Source of the DNA: Tahibacter aquaticus
GTDB taxonomy: Bacteria; Pseudomonadota; Gammaproteobacteria; Xanthomonadales; Rhodanobacteraceae
Assembly (NCBI RefSeq): GCF_004363655.1
Contig: NZ_SNZH01000013.1
Location: 178,216-242,215 of the forward strand
Length of the DNA stretch: 64,000 nt
Direction: 5' to 3'
The translations under genes were made by a program, and so were the position numbers. Below are positions 50,611-58,137 of the stretch, one piece after another. The stretch's first letter is position 1, and each line of letters begins with the position of its first letter. The notes under the pieces are model-generated. The model had not been told where the DNA came from. It saw only the letters and a list, made by a program, of their open reading frames with translations, and did no database searches.

Positions 50611-50745
50611 TCACTGATCCGGTACTTCAAAAGCCCAAGCTGACCGCCCGTACTGTCGGGCATAAAGCCTCTTGCCGTTCTTCAGGGTAATGAAGGGGCG
50701 AAAGATGAGGCGGTAGCCAGGGCGCGCGGTGCCATTCGATGTCAT
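50611..50745 (-). CDS. Small hypothetical protein (44 aa)
   Basis: ATG 50745 to TGA 50611. The sequence runs MTSNGTARPGYRLIFRPFIT, then LKNGKRLYARQYGRSAWAF and EVPDQ, a pattern I recall from tiny proteins in mobile elements (a Gly/Arg strand pair ending in AW). A hairpin (GGGGCGG...CCGCCCC, 50581-50597) separates it from the next gene. Function unknown. An inverted-repeat operator lies about 50 bp upstream. Confidence 0.65.
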   Translation of the reverse strand: MTSNGTARPGYRLIFRPFITLKNGKRLYARQYGRSAWAFEVPDQ

Positions 50746-50795
50746 GGCCGCAAGCTCCGTGGTTAAGACTCGACCACTAAACTTTCGCAGAGCTT

Positions 50796-50813
50796 GTCAA
50801 CATAGTTGTTGAC
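50796..50813. promoter_or_regulatory. 18-bp inverted-repeat operator
   Basis: GTCAACA-TAGT-TGTTGAC, perfect arms of 7 bp, between the two tiny leftward genes and the candidate small RNA on the plus strand. It overlaps TTGTCA (50795-50800) and precedes TAGTAT (50819-50824), so a bound repressor would block the rightward promoter. Confidence 0.65.
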
Positions 50814-50830
50814 CGCCATAGTATGAGGAC

Positions 50831-50900
50831 TGTTGCTACAGCAGTTCCCTCAGACGCTACGGAAGACCCACAGACCGAATCGGTGCGCTGTGGGTTTTTT
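50831..50900 (+). ncRNA. Candidate small RNA of about 70 nt
   Basis: Promoter-like TTGTCA (50795) and TAGTAT (50819) are 18 bases apart and point right; about 35 bases after the expected start lies an intrinsic terminator: ACCCACAG (50866-50873), an inner ACCGA/TCGGT helix, CTGTGGGT (50888-50895) and T run. No open frame fits between. It could equally be a leader attenuator for a lost gene. Confidence 0.4.
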
Positions 50901-50924
50901 GTCGTCCGAGGGGGAGTATTGGAG

Positions 50925-50954
50925 AAGGGCCGTTAGCGCGGCCCTTTTTCTTTT
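50925..50954 (+). terminator. Second intrinsic terminator
   Basis: AAGGGCCG, loop TTAGCG, CGGCCCTT, then TTTCTTTT. It follows the small-RNA terminator by 25 bases. From here to 51,276 I see no gene. Confidence 0.8.
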
Positions 50955-51276
50955 CGTCCTGCTCGGTATCCGCGGTTGCTCGCGGGGACCCTTCTCCCGA
51001 TTAGTAGTGGCGAAGACCCCAAGCGGGCCATAGCTATTGTGTTTTTGACCTTAGCACTCACCTTGCCCGAGTGCTGCCAGAATTCGGCCAGACGAGCCCC
51101 AAGCCCACCTAACATTTGCCGCCGATGGTACTCCCCATCCCGAAACATGTATAGTCGCGCCGTGCCCTCCGTCTAGCCGATTTCCTACCGCACTTGTCCG
51201 CGAGTGTTGGCGTCGTCGCACTTCGCAGGGGGAACATCGCGCTACGGACTTCCAGTTGAGTACGCCACGGGGAATC

Positions 51277-51906
51277 ATGAACAAATCGCCGGCCACATTG
51301 GTCCAGGGGACGGACGGCAATGCAACACCGAGACGGAGTCCGCCTTCGATTGGTGCCGGAGTTGAAATCAAGCAAGACATTGCGTGTGCGCTCAATAAGG
51401 TGCTGGACGACCTGCGAATCAGTCAGACGGCGATCGCGCACCGCCTAGGCATCCGACAGCCCCATGTTTCGGCTATCCGAAACTATAAATTGGAAGGGTT
51501 TTCGTCGGAGCGTCTTTTGGAATTGTTGTCGAAGCTCGGCGCTTCCGTCACCATCGCGATTGCACCGCCCCGAAGTTCAGCCTCGACACGGATCACCGTC
51601 AAGTCGGTGGGAATGATTCCGTCCGAAGAGTTCGTTTTTAACATTGGGATTTTTTCAAGCCCGCCTGAGATTCCTCAGGCGTGGAGCATGACCTGGCCAA
51701 GCAGCGAAAGTTCGTTTGTGCATTTTGAACAGGGCTCGTTCGCGCATTTGAGCAGCTCGTGCGCAGCGGTGGCCGCTTCGACGGCGGCCTGCACGAATTG
51801 GTTTAGGACTTGCCAAATGTTCGATGCGGAAACACCGGCGGAGCGCGCGCCTTCCCAGGTTAGTGAGTTCCCGCCAAGCTGCCAATGGAAGCTGGCCGTT
51901 CGCTAA
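51277..51906 (+). CDS. XRE-family helix-turn-helix regulator with odd C-terminal tail
   Basis: 209 aa from ATG 51277 (frame open from a TTG at 51256). Residues about 25-90 form a Cro/C1-type HTH: IKQDIACALNKVLDDLRISQ, then TAIAHRLGIRQPHVSAIRN and FSSERLLELLSKLGASVTIAI, the version seen in HigA-like antitoxins that end soon after. The following 100 residues (Ser/Ala/Cys-rich) have unnatural composition; a frameshift or fusion behind residue 110 is possible. No toxin gene is adjacent. Confidence 0.7.
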   Translation: MNKSPATLVQGTDGNATPRRSPPSIGAGVEIKQDIACALNKVLDDLRISQTAIAHRLGIRQPHVSAIRNYKLEGFSSERLLELLSKLGASVTIAIAPPRSSASTRITVKSVGMIPSEEFVFNIGIFSSPPEIPQAWSMTWPSSESSFVHFEQGSFAHLSSSCAAVAASTAACTNWFRTCQMFDAETPAERAPSQVSEFPPSCQWKLAVR

Positions 51907-51957
51907 AATAACGCCTACCAGCACAGCCGAGGGTCCGGGGCAACGCTCCCGCGCACG

Positions 51958-52052
51958 CCACCGCCACCAGGCGGTGGGCAAACCCAGAGGGTTTGCGTAA
52001 GTGTGCCCTTGCCTGTCTTCGGTCCGCTTGTGCGGGCACGCTTTCATGCTCG
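51958..52052. other. Cluster of adjoining perfect hairpins, candidate structured RNA
   Basis: Three stems in a row: CCACCGCC-ACCA-GGCGGTGG (51958-51977), GCAAACCC-AGA-GGGTTTGC (51978-51996), then GTGTGCCC (52001-52008) pairing with GGGCACGC (52036-52043). The strand is unclear. It fills the gap between the XRE gene and the next, broken gene. Confidence 0.5.
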
Positions 52053-52125
52053 TCAATGACGGTTTGCCGTAGAAGGAATTTCGGGCGTCCATCGACAACG
52101 ACAAATCCTTCTGCGCCGCTGGATT

Positions 52126-52544
52126 GTGGCCACCTGTTTCTCAGGCGAAGTTGAGGGCGACTTCTCACTGGACACCCTCATGCCCCTGCCCATCACTCCC
52201 GAATCGCACGAAGCCCTTCATTCCCTCAACGTTGAGGTCGCGTCGCTCCCTGGCTTCGACCGGCGCGCCGTCTGGTCGCCCGGACGGCGGCCCATGCCGA
52301 GCGTGGACCACTACCTTGGGCTGTTCGAACTCACCGATCGAGCATCGGCGGTGCTCCGTGCCGCGCTGGCACCCGATTCTTCGGGTGCTGGTGCAGCAGC
52401 GGCACTGGCGTCCATGGCGCCAAAGTCCGAAAAGCACCATCCGCGGACAATCTTCCGCCGGAACGCACCGAGCTGCGTCGGCTCGTGGCGGAGTACGAGC
52501 CTGCTGATGCGACACGCCGCGGCCTACGCAGGAGGAAGCCATGA
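52126..52544 (+). pseudogene. Frameshifted gene A, unknown function
   Basis: The first part reads in one frame (PLPITPESHEALHSLNVEVA, PSVDHYLGLFELTDRASAVL), the natural C-terminus in another (NLPPERTELRRLVAEYEPAD then ATRRGLRRRKP and stop). The frame changes near 52,425-52,440. The stop overlaps the start of gene B as ATGA, a true operon junction, which shows the second frame is the right one there. Start could be GTG 52126 or ATG 52180. No family known. Confidence 0.6.
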
Positions 52545-52881
52545 GAGCCGGAGCAAAGCCGATACCGGATGCGCTTGCACGGGCGATGGAACACGCCACC
52601 CGCGACGTCTCACAGGTCCGCGCGAAACAGCTGCTTCAAGACATGCGGGAAAAGGCAGAACGGCAGGAACTTGCCCGCAAGGAAGCTTTTCGCCGCCGAC
52701 TGGCCTTGTGCGAGGCCGTGAGCCGGGCTGGCCTCGCGACTGGAGCGCCGCAGAGATTTTGGGGCTCTTGTTGGAGGGTAAAGAGCGGACCGGAGATTCG
52801 CCAACGATGCGCCTGGGTATGCGACAGCGCGGGGAGCAACAATTTCAACAGAGGGCTTCAAAGCGCCGCCTCACCCTGTGA
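52541..52881 (+). pseudogene. Frameshifted gene B, unknown function
   Basis: Starts ATG 52541 with AGGAGG upstream: RAGAKPIPDALARAMEHATR, a helical KAERQELARKEAFRRRLALCE, then the frame is lost near 52,740; the continuation DWSAAEILGLLLEGKERTGD and RLGMRQRGEQQFQQR to the stop lies in the frame of gene A. The helix-rich basic product is of unknown type. Both A and B are broken once, so the pair looks inactive unless the shifts are sequencing errors. Confidence 0.6.
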
Positions 52882-52906
52882 GACCGGGGGAATCTTTGTT
52901 TCCAGG

Positions 52907-54169
52907 CTATGTGTACTGCTGGTCCGTCAACGGTATCCGCGCAGACTCTTCGAACCGGCAAGCTCCGTTCCGTTCGGCGCAAGCATCACGGGTGAACAAC
53001 CAGCCCAGCTTGTCCTGCACGGCCACTTGCTCCGTGCGCCAGACCACCGCCGCTAGGGAGGGATGTGCCTCGAATGCGCCCGCACCGGCATCCCCAAAAA
53101 ACGGCGTTTCCGCGAACAGCCGAACATCTTGAACGCCCACTATGTCCACATAAATCACTCCAGGGAGGTCAGCAGGCAATTGCCTGGCCGCTTCAAGCAC
53201 GCGCTGATAGATGAATGCGGCGTGCTGCTCGGGCGTGTACCGCGGTCCTCGCACCCATACGACAATCGCCCCCGAAGGCGTCGTGCTCCTCAGTGGCAGG
53301 TACGCCCCAAACCCGCGATGACCGCTCGGCCCGTTTGCTGTTCGCTGCTCGAAGTCTGCGGCAACGCCTCGTTGTGGTCCTTTCGGCAGAGGTCGCACCC
53401 GGCCTGTCAAACGTCCGACACCGGCAATTTCCAAAGCCAGTTCCAATTCCTCGTCCGCCGAAACCTCACGCAAGGCGCCTGAAACCAATCCCACCACTTC
53501 AGCCTCGGAAGGCACTCGTTCGTGCGGGGTATCGAGCACCACATCACCACACAACCCCGCTGCAGCCAACACCTCAATGACACCATTGGCAAGAATCGCC
53601 GCGTCGCGTCGTTTGAGCTTCTCTTTCGCATCCTCGGTAATCCGTTTGCATTCCACTCGGAAGGCAAACCCGTGGCCATCGCACTGGAATTCGGGGCCGG
53701 CCTGACCGGCGTCCGACCAGGTCAAGCTAAACCCATGCCGGAGGTAGAACAAAGCGACGTCCCATTCCATCAGAACCGGCCATACCCGTCCGGTTAAGTC
53801 GAGCAGCTTATTCCGCATTCCGTTTTGGAGTTCGGCAGGCAACGTCGGCTGTATTCTCCGGAGCGTGCTGCCGGCGAGCACGGCGCTCCACACCGCCTCC
53901 GGCAGCTCGTGCACAGTCAACCGGCGTGTTCCCCTCATTGTCCGCCTGTCGACTTCGTCAAATGCCCTGACCCACGGCATTTGCTCTGCACGCAGCATGC
54001 TACGGAAAACGTTCCCATCCGCGTCTTGTTGACGCATCTTGCCGCGAGCAGCTTCCAATGCTGTCTGTGAGAGAAACGCGCGGAACACCCGGATGCACGC
54101 CTCGAAATCGCGGAGAGGCACAGTCAACGGAGCGGGACGGAAACGCTGGGTATCGCTACCGGAATTCAT
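52907..54169 (-). CDS. Putative PD-(D/E)XK nuclease-like protein
   Basis: 420 aa from ATG 54169 (TTG 54187 possible). The middle holds a restriction-nuclease-like core: GPEFQCDGHGFAFRVECKRI, with Asp followed by E-C-K on the next strand, the D-x(n)-E-x-K pattern. N-terminal region: FEACIRVFRAFLSQTALEAA, helical. C-terminal part: GAIVVWVRGPRYTPEQHAAF and LPGVIYVDIVGVQDVR. I do not know a named family. Neighbours are restriction-modification genes, so a role in defence is possible. Convergent with gene B. Confidence 0.6.
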   Translation of the reverse strand: MNSGSDTQRFRPAPLTVPLRDFEACIRVFRAFLSQTALEAARGKMRQQDADGNVFRSMLRAEQMPWVRAFDEVDRRTMRGTRRLTVHELPEAVWSAVLAGSTLRRIQPTLPAELQNGMRNKLLDLTGRVWPVLMEWDVALFYLRHGFSLTWSDAGQAGPEFQCDGHGFAFRVECKRITEDAKEKLKRRDAAILANGVIEVLAAAGLCGDVVLDTPHERVPSEAEVVGLVSGALREVSADEELELALEIAGVGRLTGRVRPLPKGPQRGVAADFEQRTANGPSGHRGFGAYLPLRSTTPSGAIVVWVRGPRYTPEQHAAFIYQRVLEAARQLPADLPGVIYVDIVGVQDVRLFAETPFFGDAGAGAFEAHPSLAAVVWRTEQVAVQDKLGWLFTRDACAERNGACRFEESARIPLTDQQYT

Positions 54170-54257
54170 GCCATCACCGCTCAGCAAGGACGGATGGGTA
54201 CAGCTATTGGGGGATTATCACTCACCCCTGGAAAATAGAGGCATCGACAGCAGGCCG

Positions 54258-54512
54258 CTACTGCTTTGTAGCAAACAAATGGCCCCCACATCCGCCTCCG
54301 CAAGCTGGCGTACCCAACTCAGCCCACCGCTTCCTGGCGTCTTCTGCGCTCAAGCATCCGGGGGCCATATCGCATTCGCTCTTGTTGACGCGACGGCAAA
54401 CGGATGTCGAGTTCGTGGTGCAGGTTCCGTCATGAAACGTGCCCTCGAACAGGTGGGTTTCGTTGGTCTTGCGGTTGCGCCCGACGCTGAAAGCCGTAAA
54501 TCCACTGAGCAA
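54258..54512 (-). CDS. Possible small Cys-rich protein
   Basis: 84 aa with seven Cys, several in pairs (GTCTTNSTSVCRR, SECDMAPGC, PACGGGCGGHLF). The C-terminal CGGGCGG-H could bind a metal. Start codon is uncertain and no good ribosome site is seen. It fills an otherwise empty 390-bp interval. It may be real or chance. Confidence 0.35.
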   Translation of the reverse strand: MLSGFTAFSVGRNRKTNETHLFEGTFHDGTCTTNSTSVCRRVNKSECDMAPGCLSAEDARKRWAELGTPACGGGCGGHLFATKQ

Positions 54513-54579
54513 GGCCTCGTTGACGCCGCTTTTTAGTATGTCTGATATTTTAATTTTATTTCTACATAGTTATATTTAT

Positions 54580-55197
54580 TTAGTAGTTTTGCAACTGAAC
54601 CATAATTTTTTGGACGAACGACTGCTTGAAGGACTCGATGTCTGCAGAATCTTTGGTTGCATCGATGTCGTGAACGTAGATATGCCCTTCGAACAAGCCC
54701 TCCACGAACTGGCCCCAGATTTCCGTAGCTCCTCCAACCACGTTCACCGTCAAATGAGCATCGGAAGGGCGACACATGCGCAGGGGCAGCTTGGGCAAAG
54801 GAAAGGCAAAACGAGGGCCGACCTTCTCGTGAGTCTTCTTGCTCAACCGGGCCGTGATGCGCCACGCACCCGGCATGTAATCCACCGGCGATTCGATTTC
54901 ACAGAAGACTGCATCGCGCTTCTCCTTTTGTTGCGCAACGGCTTCCAGCACCGGCGCCTCAAGTTCCGACGGAAGAATGAACCACGTCGGGTGCCCACGA
55001 GATTGGGGGTTTCCTTTTGCGGTTTCTCCGTCTTGGCCGTTCCATCGAACGCCTATCGCGCGTTCGCCGTTCCACAGGCCCTCGCACACGGCCCAGCCTG
55101 GCTGCTGGGTGTCTCCCGTGCCTGTGCTGTAGAGAACCCCCCCTAGCTTCCACTGATCACGGGGAGCCACCACTTCATTGGGGTCAACGTACGCCAT
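54580..55197 (-). CDS. Hypothetical protein (205 aa)
   Basis: Strong ribosome site (GAGGAGG, spacing 7) before ATG 55197. The sequence begins AYVDPNEVVAPRDQWKLGGV and has strand-rich parts (DAVFCEIESPVDYMPGAWRI, RPSDAHLTVNVVGGATEIWG) and an acidic end. Composition is natural; family unknown. It is divergent from the restriction-modification operon across a region with two palindromes and may share its regulation. Confidence 0.75.
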   Translation of the reverse strand: MAYVDPNEVVAPRDQWKLGGVLYSTGTGDTQQPGWAVCEGLWNGERAIGVRWNGQDGETAKGNPQSRGHPTWFILPSELEAPVLEAVAQQKEKRDAVFCEIESPVDYMPGAWRITARLSKKTHEKVGPRFAFPLPKLPLRMCRPSDAHLTVNVVGGATEIWGQFVEGLFEGHIYVHDIDATKDSADIESFKQSFVQKIMVQLQNY

Positions 55198-55217
55198 GCT
55201 GCAAACCTCCTCTACAT

Positions 55218-55234
55218 CCTAGATACGATCTAGG
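55218..55234. promoter_or_regulatory. 17-bp palindrome upstream of the restriction-modification operon
   Basis: CCTAGAT-ACG-ATCTAGG, perfect 7-bp arms, 21 bases upstream of the leftward 205-aa gene and in the promoter region of the rightward operon. A second inverted repeat, CAGATA-ACGC-TATCTG, lies at 55323-55338, 42 bases before the ParC-like gene. Such sites are typical for control of restriction-modification genes. Confidence 0.6.
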
Positions 55235-55322
55235 CTAGTCCTTTTGTGGTTCCCGTACAACAGGCCCACGGTGCTCGTTCACCTAGTGGTGAAGGGATTT
55301 AGGGCCAGCATTTTTTGATCGA

Positions 55323-55338
55323 CAGATAACGCTATCTG
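55323..55338. promoter_or_regulatory. 16-bp inverted repeat before the restriction-modification operon
   Basis: CAGATA-ACGC-TATCTG with 6-bp perfect arms. It lies close to where the operon's -10 region should be (GATAAC is similar to a -10 box), so binding here would control transcription of the three genes. Confidence 0.55.
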
Positions 55339-55379
55339 CACGTACCATTCCGCGCGTCCGTTGCCGGAGTGGGACGCCG

Positions 55380-55724
55380 ATGAGCACAACGCTCCGAGAG
55401 ACGACCTTGCGAGAACTGGCTGCGGCCGGGGCTTTGCGCCGGGTTTGCGCGGCCGGCCAGGTGGGCGGATTTGCCGTGGCGGTGTTCTGCGGCACCGCGG
55501 CCACCGAGACCTACTTGGCCAGCACCCGTGGCGAAGTCCGGGTGTTTCCCAACCTCACCACCCTGGCGGCCCATTTGCGGCGGCTGGGCATCGAGCAGTT
55601 CGAGGTCAATACCGCCGGCTACGAACCCGCCCGGGTGCGCAAGGCCCGGCCCGACCGTGCCCGCGCACTGCGGCGGACGCGCACCACCCCCACTCAACCG
55701 CGCCTTTTCGAGGGAACGTCATGA
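55380..55724 (+). CDS. Small ParC-like (plasmid partition-associated) protein
   Basis: 114 aa: LRELAAAGALRRVCAAGQVG, then GFAVAVFCGTAATETYLAST, FPNLTTLAAHLRRLGIEQFE and VNTAGYEPARVRKARPDRAR. This resembles the short ParC-type partition-associated proteins of plasmids (from memory). GGAG precedes ATG 55380. It overlaps the methyltransferase gene by 4 bp (ATGA), so it is the first gene of the operon and might act as its regulator, in the place usually taken by a C protein. Confidence 0.55.
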   Translation: MSTTLRETTLRELAAAGALRRVCAAGQVGGFAVAVFCGTAATETYLASTRGEVRVFPNLTTLAAHLRRLGIEQFEVNTAGYEPARVRKARPDRARALRRTRTTPTQPRLFEGTS

Positions 55725-57037
55725 CGCGCTTCACCGTGGTGGATTTGTTTGCAGGCGCTGGCGGGCTCTCCGAAGGGTTCCGCCAGGCCGGCTTTACGGT
55801 CATTGCCGGGTCCGACAACGACCCCGATGCGATGGCGACCTATGCGAGAAACTTTCCGGAAGCCCGCGCCATTACGGGCGACATCCGCGACCCGGGCGTC
55901 AAGGAACAGATTCTCGATGCGGCGCGCAAAGCGACCGTACTTGTCGGGGGGCCACCGTGCCAGGCGTTCTCGCAGGTCCGCAACAAGACACGGGTCATCG
56001 ACGACCCGCGCAACTCGTTGTACCGGGAGTTCGTCGATGTTCTCCGCCAGGTACGCCCCCCGGTTTTCCTGGTCGAAAACGTTACGGGCATGGACCAAAT
56101 GGGGGTGCGGGAGCAAATCGCCGCCGACCTGTCTTTGAACGGCGAATACACGGTCTTGCCCCAGGTGGTGGACGCCGCGGACTTCGGGGTTCCGCAAACC
56201 CGCAAGCGGCTGCTGTTCATCGGGGTCCGTGCCGGCAGCGGCATGACGCCGCCCCGCCTCATCGGCACCGGTGCCACGGAGTCCGTTGCACTGGTCCGCT
56301 TCACAGGCACCCGCCGGCCACGGTACCAGTTGGTGGTCCAAGAGCACATCCGCAGCATCCGGGCCGGCGAAGGACTGACCGACCCGAACTGCCCCTTCAT
56401 CGTGTCTGCTGCCGACGCCATCGGCGACCTGGTGGGACTTCCGGTGGGGAACCGGGTCGATGAGTTGCCCTATGACCGGCTGGACGCCCCAGCCAGCGCG
56501 TATCAGCGGGCCATGCGCGAGGGAGCCGGCGACGTACTCCACAACGTTCAGGTGCCCCGGATGAACCCGGACACCCGGCTCCGGCTCAAGGGCATTCCAG
56601 CGGGAGGCAACCACCGCGACCTCAAGGACGAGCTGCTGGAACGCTACATCACGGGGCAGAAGTGGGGGCAGGACAACGGAACCGGCCGGCTCTCGCGCCA
56701 GCACTTCTACGCGTACCGGCGCCTCCACCCAGGCATCTGGGCTTGGACCTTGAACACCAAGGCGGACTCCGTTTACCACTACAGCGCATTGCGGGCTCTG
56801 TCGGTGCGCGAATTTGCCCGCCTGCAGTCCTTCCCCGACCGGTTTGTGCTCACCAGCGACCCGCGCAAAGGAATGATAGAAGGACGCCACGACGGCGGAC
56901 CGGCGCATTCGCGCTACCGCCAGGTGGGCAATGCAGTTCCGCCCCTTCTGGCTCGGGCGGTGGGCCAAATGCTGTTCGCCGAACTGAGCGCCCACCTCAA
57001 ACAGCCGAAGAAACGCAAGGAGGCTGTGCCCGCATGA
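55721..57037 (+). CDS. DNA (cytosine-5)-methyltransferase
   Basis: 438 aa with the C5-MTase motifs in canonical order: I VVDLFAGAGGLSEGFRQAGF, IV GGPPCQAFSQVRN with the catalytic Cys, VI LVENVTGM, VIII PQTRKRLLF, a variable target-recognition region, and X GNAVPPLLARAVGQ. It protects a specific sequence from the nuclease encoded next to it. ATG 55721 overlaps the preceding stop; the frame continues open upstream but that part belongs to the ParC-like gene. It overlaps the next gene as ATGA. Confidence 0.95.
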   Translation: MTRFTVVDLFAGAGGLSEGFRQAGFTVIAGSDNDPDAMATYARNFPEARAITGDIRDPGVKEQILDAARKATVLVGGPPCQAFSQVRNKTRVIDDPRNSLYREFVDVLRQVRPPVFLVENVTGMDQMGVREQIAADLSLNGEYTVLPQVVDAADFGVPQTRKRLLFIGVRAGSGMTPPRLIGTGATESVALVRFTGTRRPRYQLVVQEHIRSIRAGEGLTDPNCPFIVSAADAIGDLVGLPVGNRVDELPYDRLDAPASAYQRAMREGAGDVLHNVQVPRMNPDTRLRLKGIPAGGNHRDLKDELLERYITGQKWGQDNGTGRLSRQHFYAYRRLHPGIWAWTLNTKADSVYHYSALRALSVREFARLQSFPDRFVLTSDPRKGMIEGRHDGGPAHSRYRQVGNAVPPLLARAVGQMLFAELSAHLKQPKKRKEAVPA

Positions 57038-58125
57038 CGGACAACGCTCCGGAAGCCGAATCCATCAAGGCCGCGTTTGGGGCAACCAACCGGGCGCGGC
57101 TCATCAACGCTTACTTCGCGGAACGGGGCGGCACCATCGCTCCGGGCGAAGCGTGGGCGCATGTATACCGGCTGCTGCTGTGGATAGACCAGACGACCGG
57201 GCTGGCGCACTGCTACGAGAGCGACAAGAGCCAGCCGGGGAAGCGCTGGTATTTGCGCTCCTTGGCCTTCCACGACTGGGTGGCCTCGGCGTTGAACACC
57301 ACGCCGGAAAAGTTGGCCGAAAACCTGGATTGGTTGTTCCTGCGGGCGGCAAAGGACCTGGCGGCTGAGGTGCTGCGCAACGCAGCCAAGATTGCCACCG
57401 TGGCCCAGCGTCAGCGTGCACCGTATGAAGGCAAGGGCTTTCCGCAGCCGGGCGAGGACCCGGAGCTGGTGGCACTCATCAAGCGGGAGCTGGGCACCCA
57501 CCTGGTGGCCGAAGCCTCACCGGAGGTTTGGGCCCGGCTGGTTCAGCAGATTCGCCAATACCTGGCGTTGGACAACAAGCGCAAGAACCTCGTGGGCGAA
57601 GGGTTCGAGGACGTGTTGGCCCAGGTGGCACGCCGGGCTTACCCGAACCCGAACGTCAGCGTCCACGTCCGCAAGATCCTCCACGAATTGCCCGGTTTCA
57701 ACCGCGCGAAGAAGGGCGAAAAGCCGAACAAGGTCGATGTGGCCATCGTCAAACCGGACCGGCGGATTCTCATCACGGCGAAGTGGAGTGTGCGGGCGGA
57801 CCGGGAAAAGCAGTTCATCACGGATTACAGCGACTACGTCCAGGCGGAGTCCGACAACCAGCCGTTCGACTACGTGTTCATCACCAACGAATTCGACCCG
57901 GCCCGCCTGATGCGGGCGTGCGAAAAACTGGTCAGCAACAGCCCGATGTTCACCCACGTTGTCCACATCAACACCGACGGTCTCCGTGCAACCTACGGTG
58001 CGGCGGACGCCGCCGGGGCAGCTGAAGAACAGAGCGATTCCATGCGCAAGGTATTGGAGTTCGTGGACAAGGGACGCTTGATTGGGCTCAACGCCTGGCT
58101 CCAGTCCATGGCAGAAACGCCGTAG
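57034..58125 (+). CDS. Putative type II restriction endonuclease
   Basis: 363 aa, start overlapping the methyltransferase stop (ATGA). A nuclease-like core lies at about residues 235-270: KVDVAIVKPDRRILITAKWS and VRADREKQF, an Asp followed by a strand ending in T-A-K-W-S, a variant of the PD-(D/E)XK site seen in several type II enzymes. N-terminal part: GEAWAHVYRLLLWIDQTTGL and CYESDKSQPGKRWYLRSLAF. Position next to a C5-methyltransferase is the strongest argument. Recognition sequence unknown. Confidence 0.75.
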   Translation: MTDNAPEAESIKAAFGATNRARLINAYFAERGGTIAPGEAWAHVYRLLLWIDQTTGLAHCYESDKSQPGKRWYLRSLAFHDWVASALNTTPEKLAENLDWLFLRAAKDLAAEVLRNAAKIATVAQRQRAPYEGKGFPQPGEDPELVALIKRELGTHLVAEASPEVWARLVQQIRQYLALDNKRKNLVGEGFEDVLAQVARRAYPNPNVSVHVRKILHELPGFNRAKKGEKPNKVDVAIVKPDRRILITAKWSVRADREKQFITDYSDYVQAESDNQPFDYVFITNEFDPARLMRACEKLVSNSPMFTHVVHINTDGLRATYGAADAAGAAEEQSDSMRKVLEFVDKGRLIGLNAWLQSMAETP

Positions 58126-58137
58126 CAGGTCTGCGCC

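Noticed and set aside
51277..51906. Complete HigBA-type toxin-antitoxin pair
   Set aside because: The XRE protein resembles antitoxins, but no toxin gene lies on either side.
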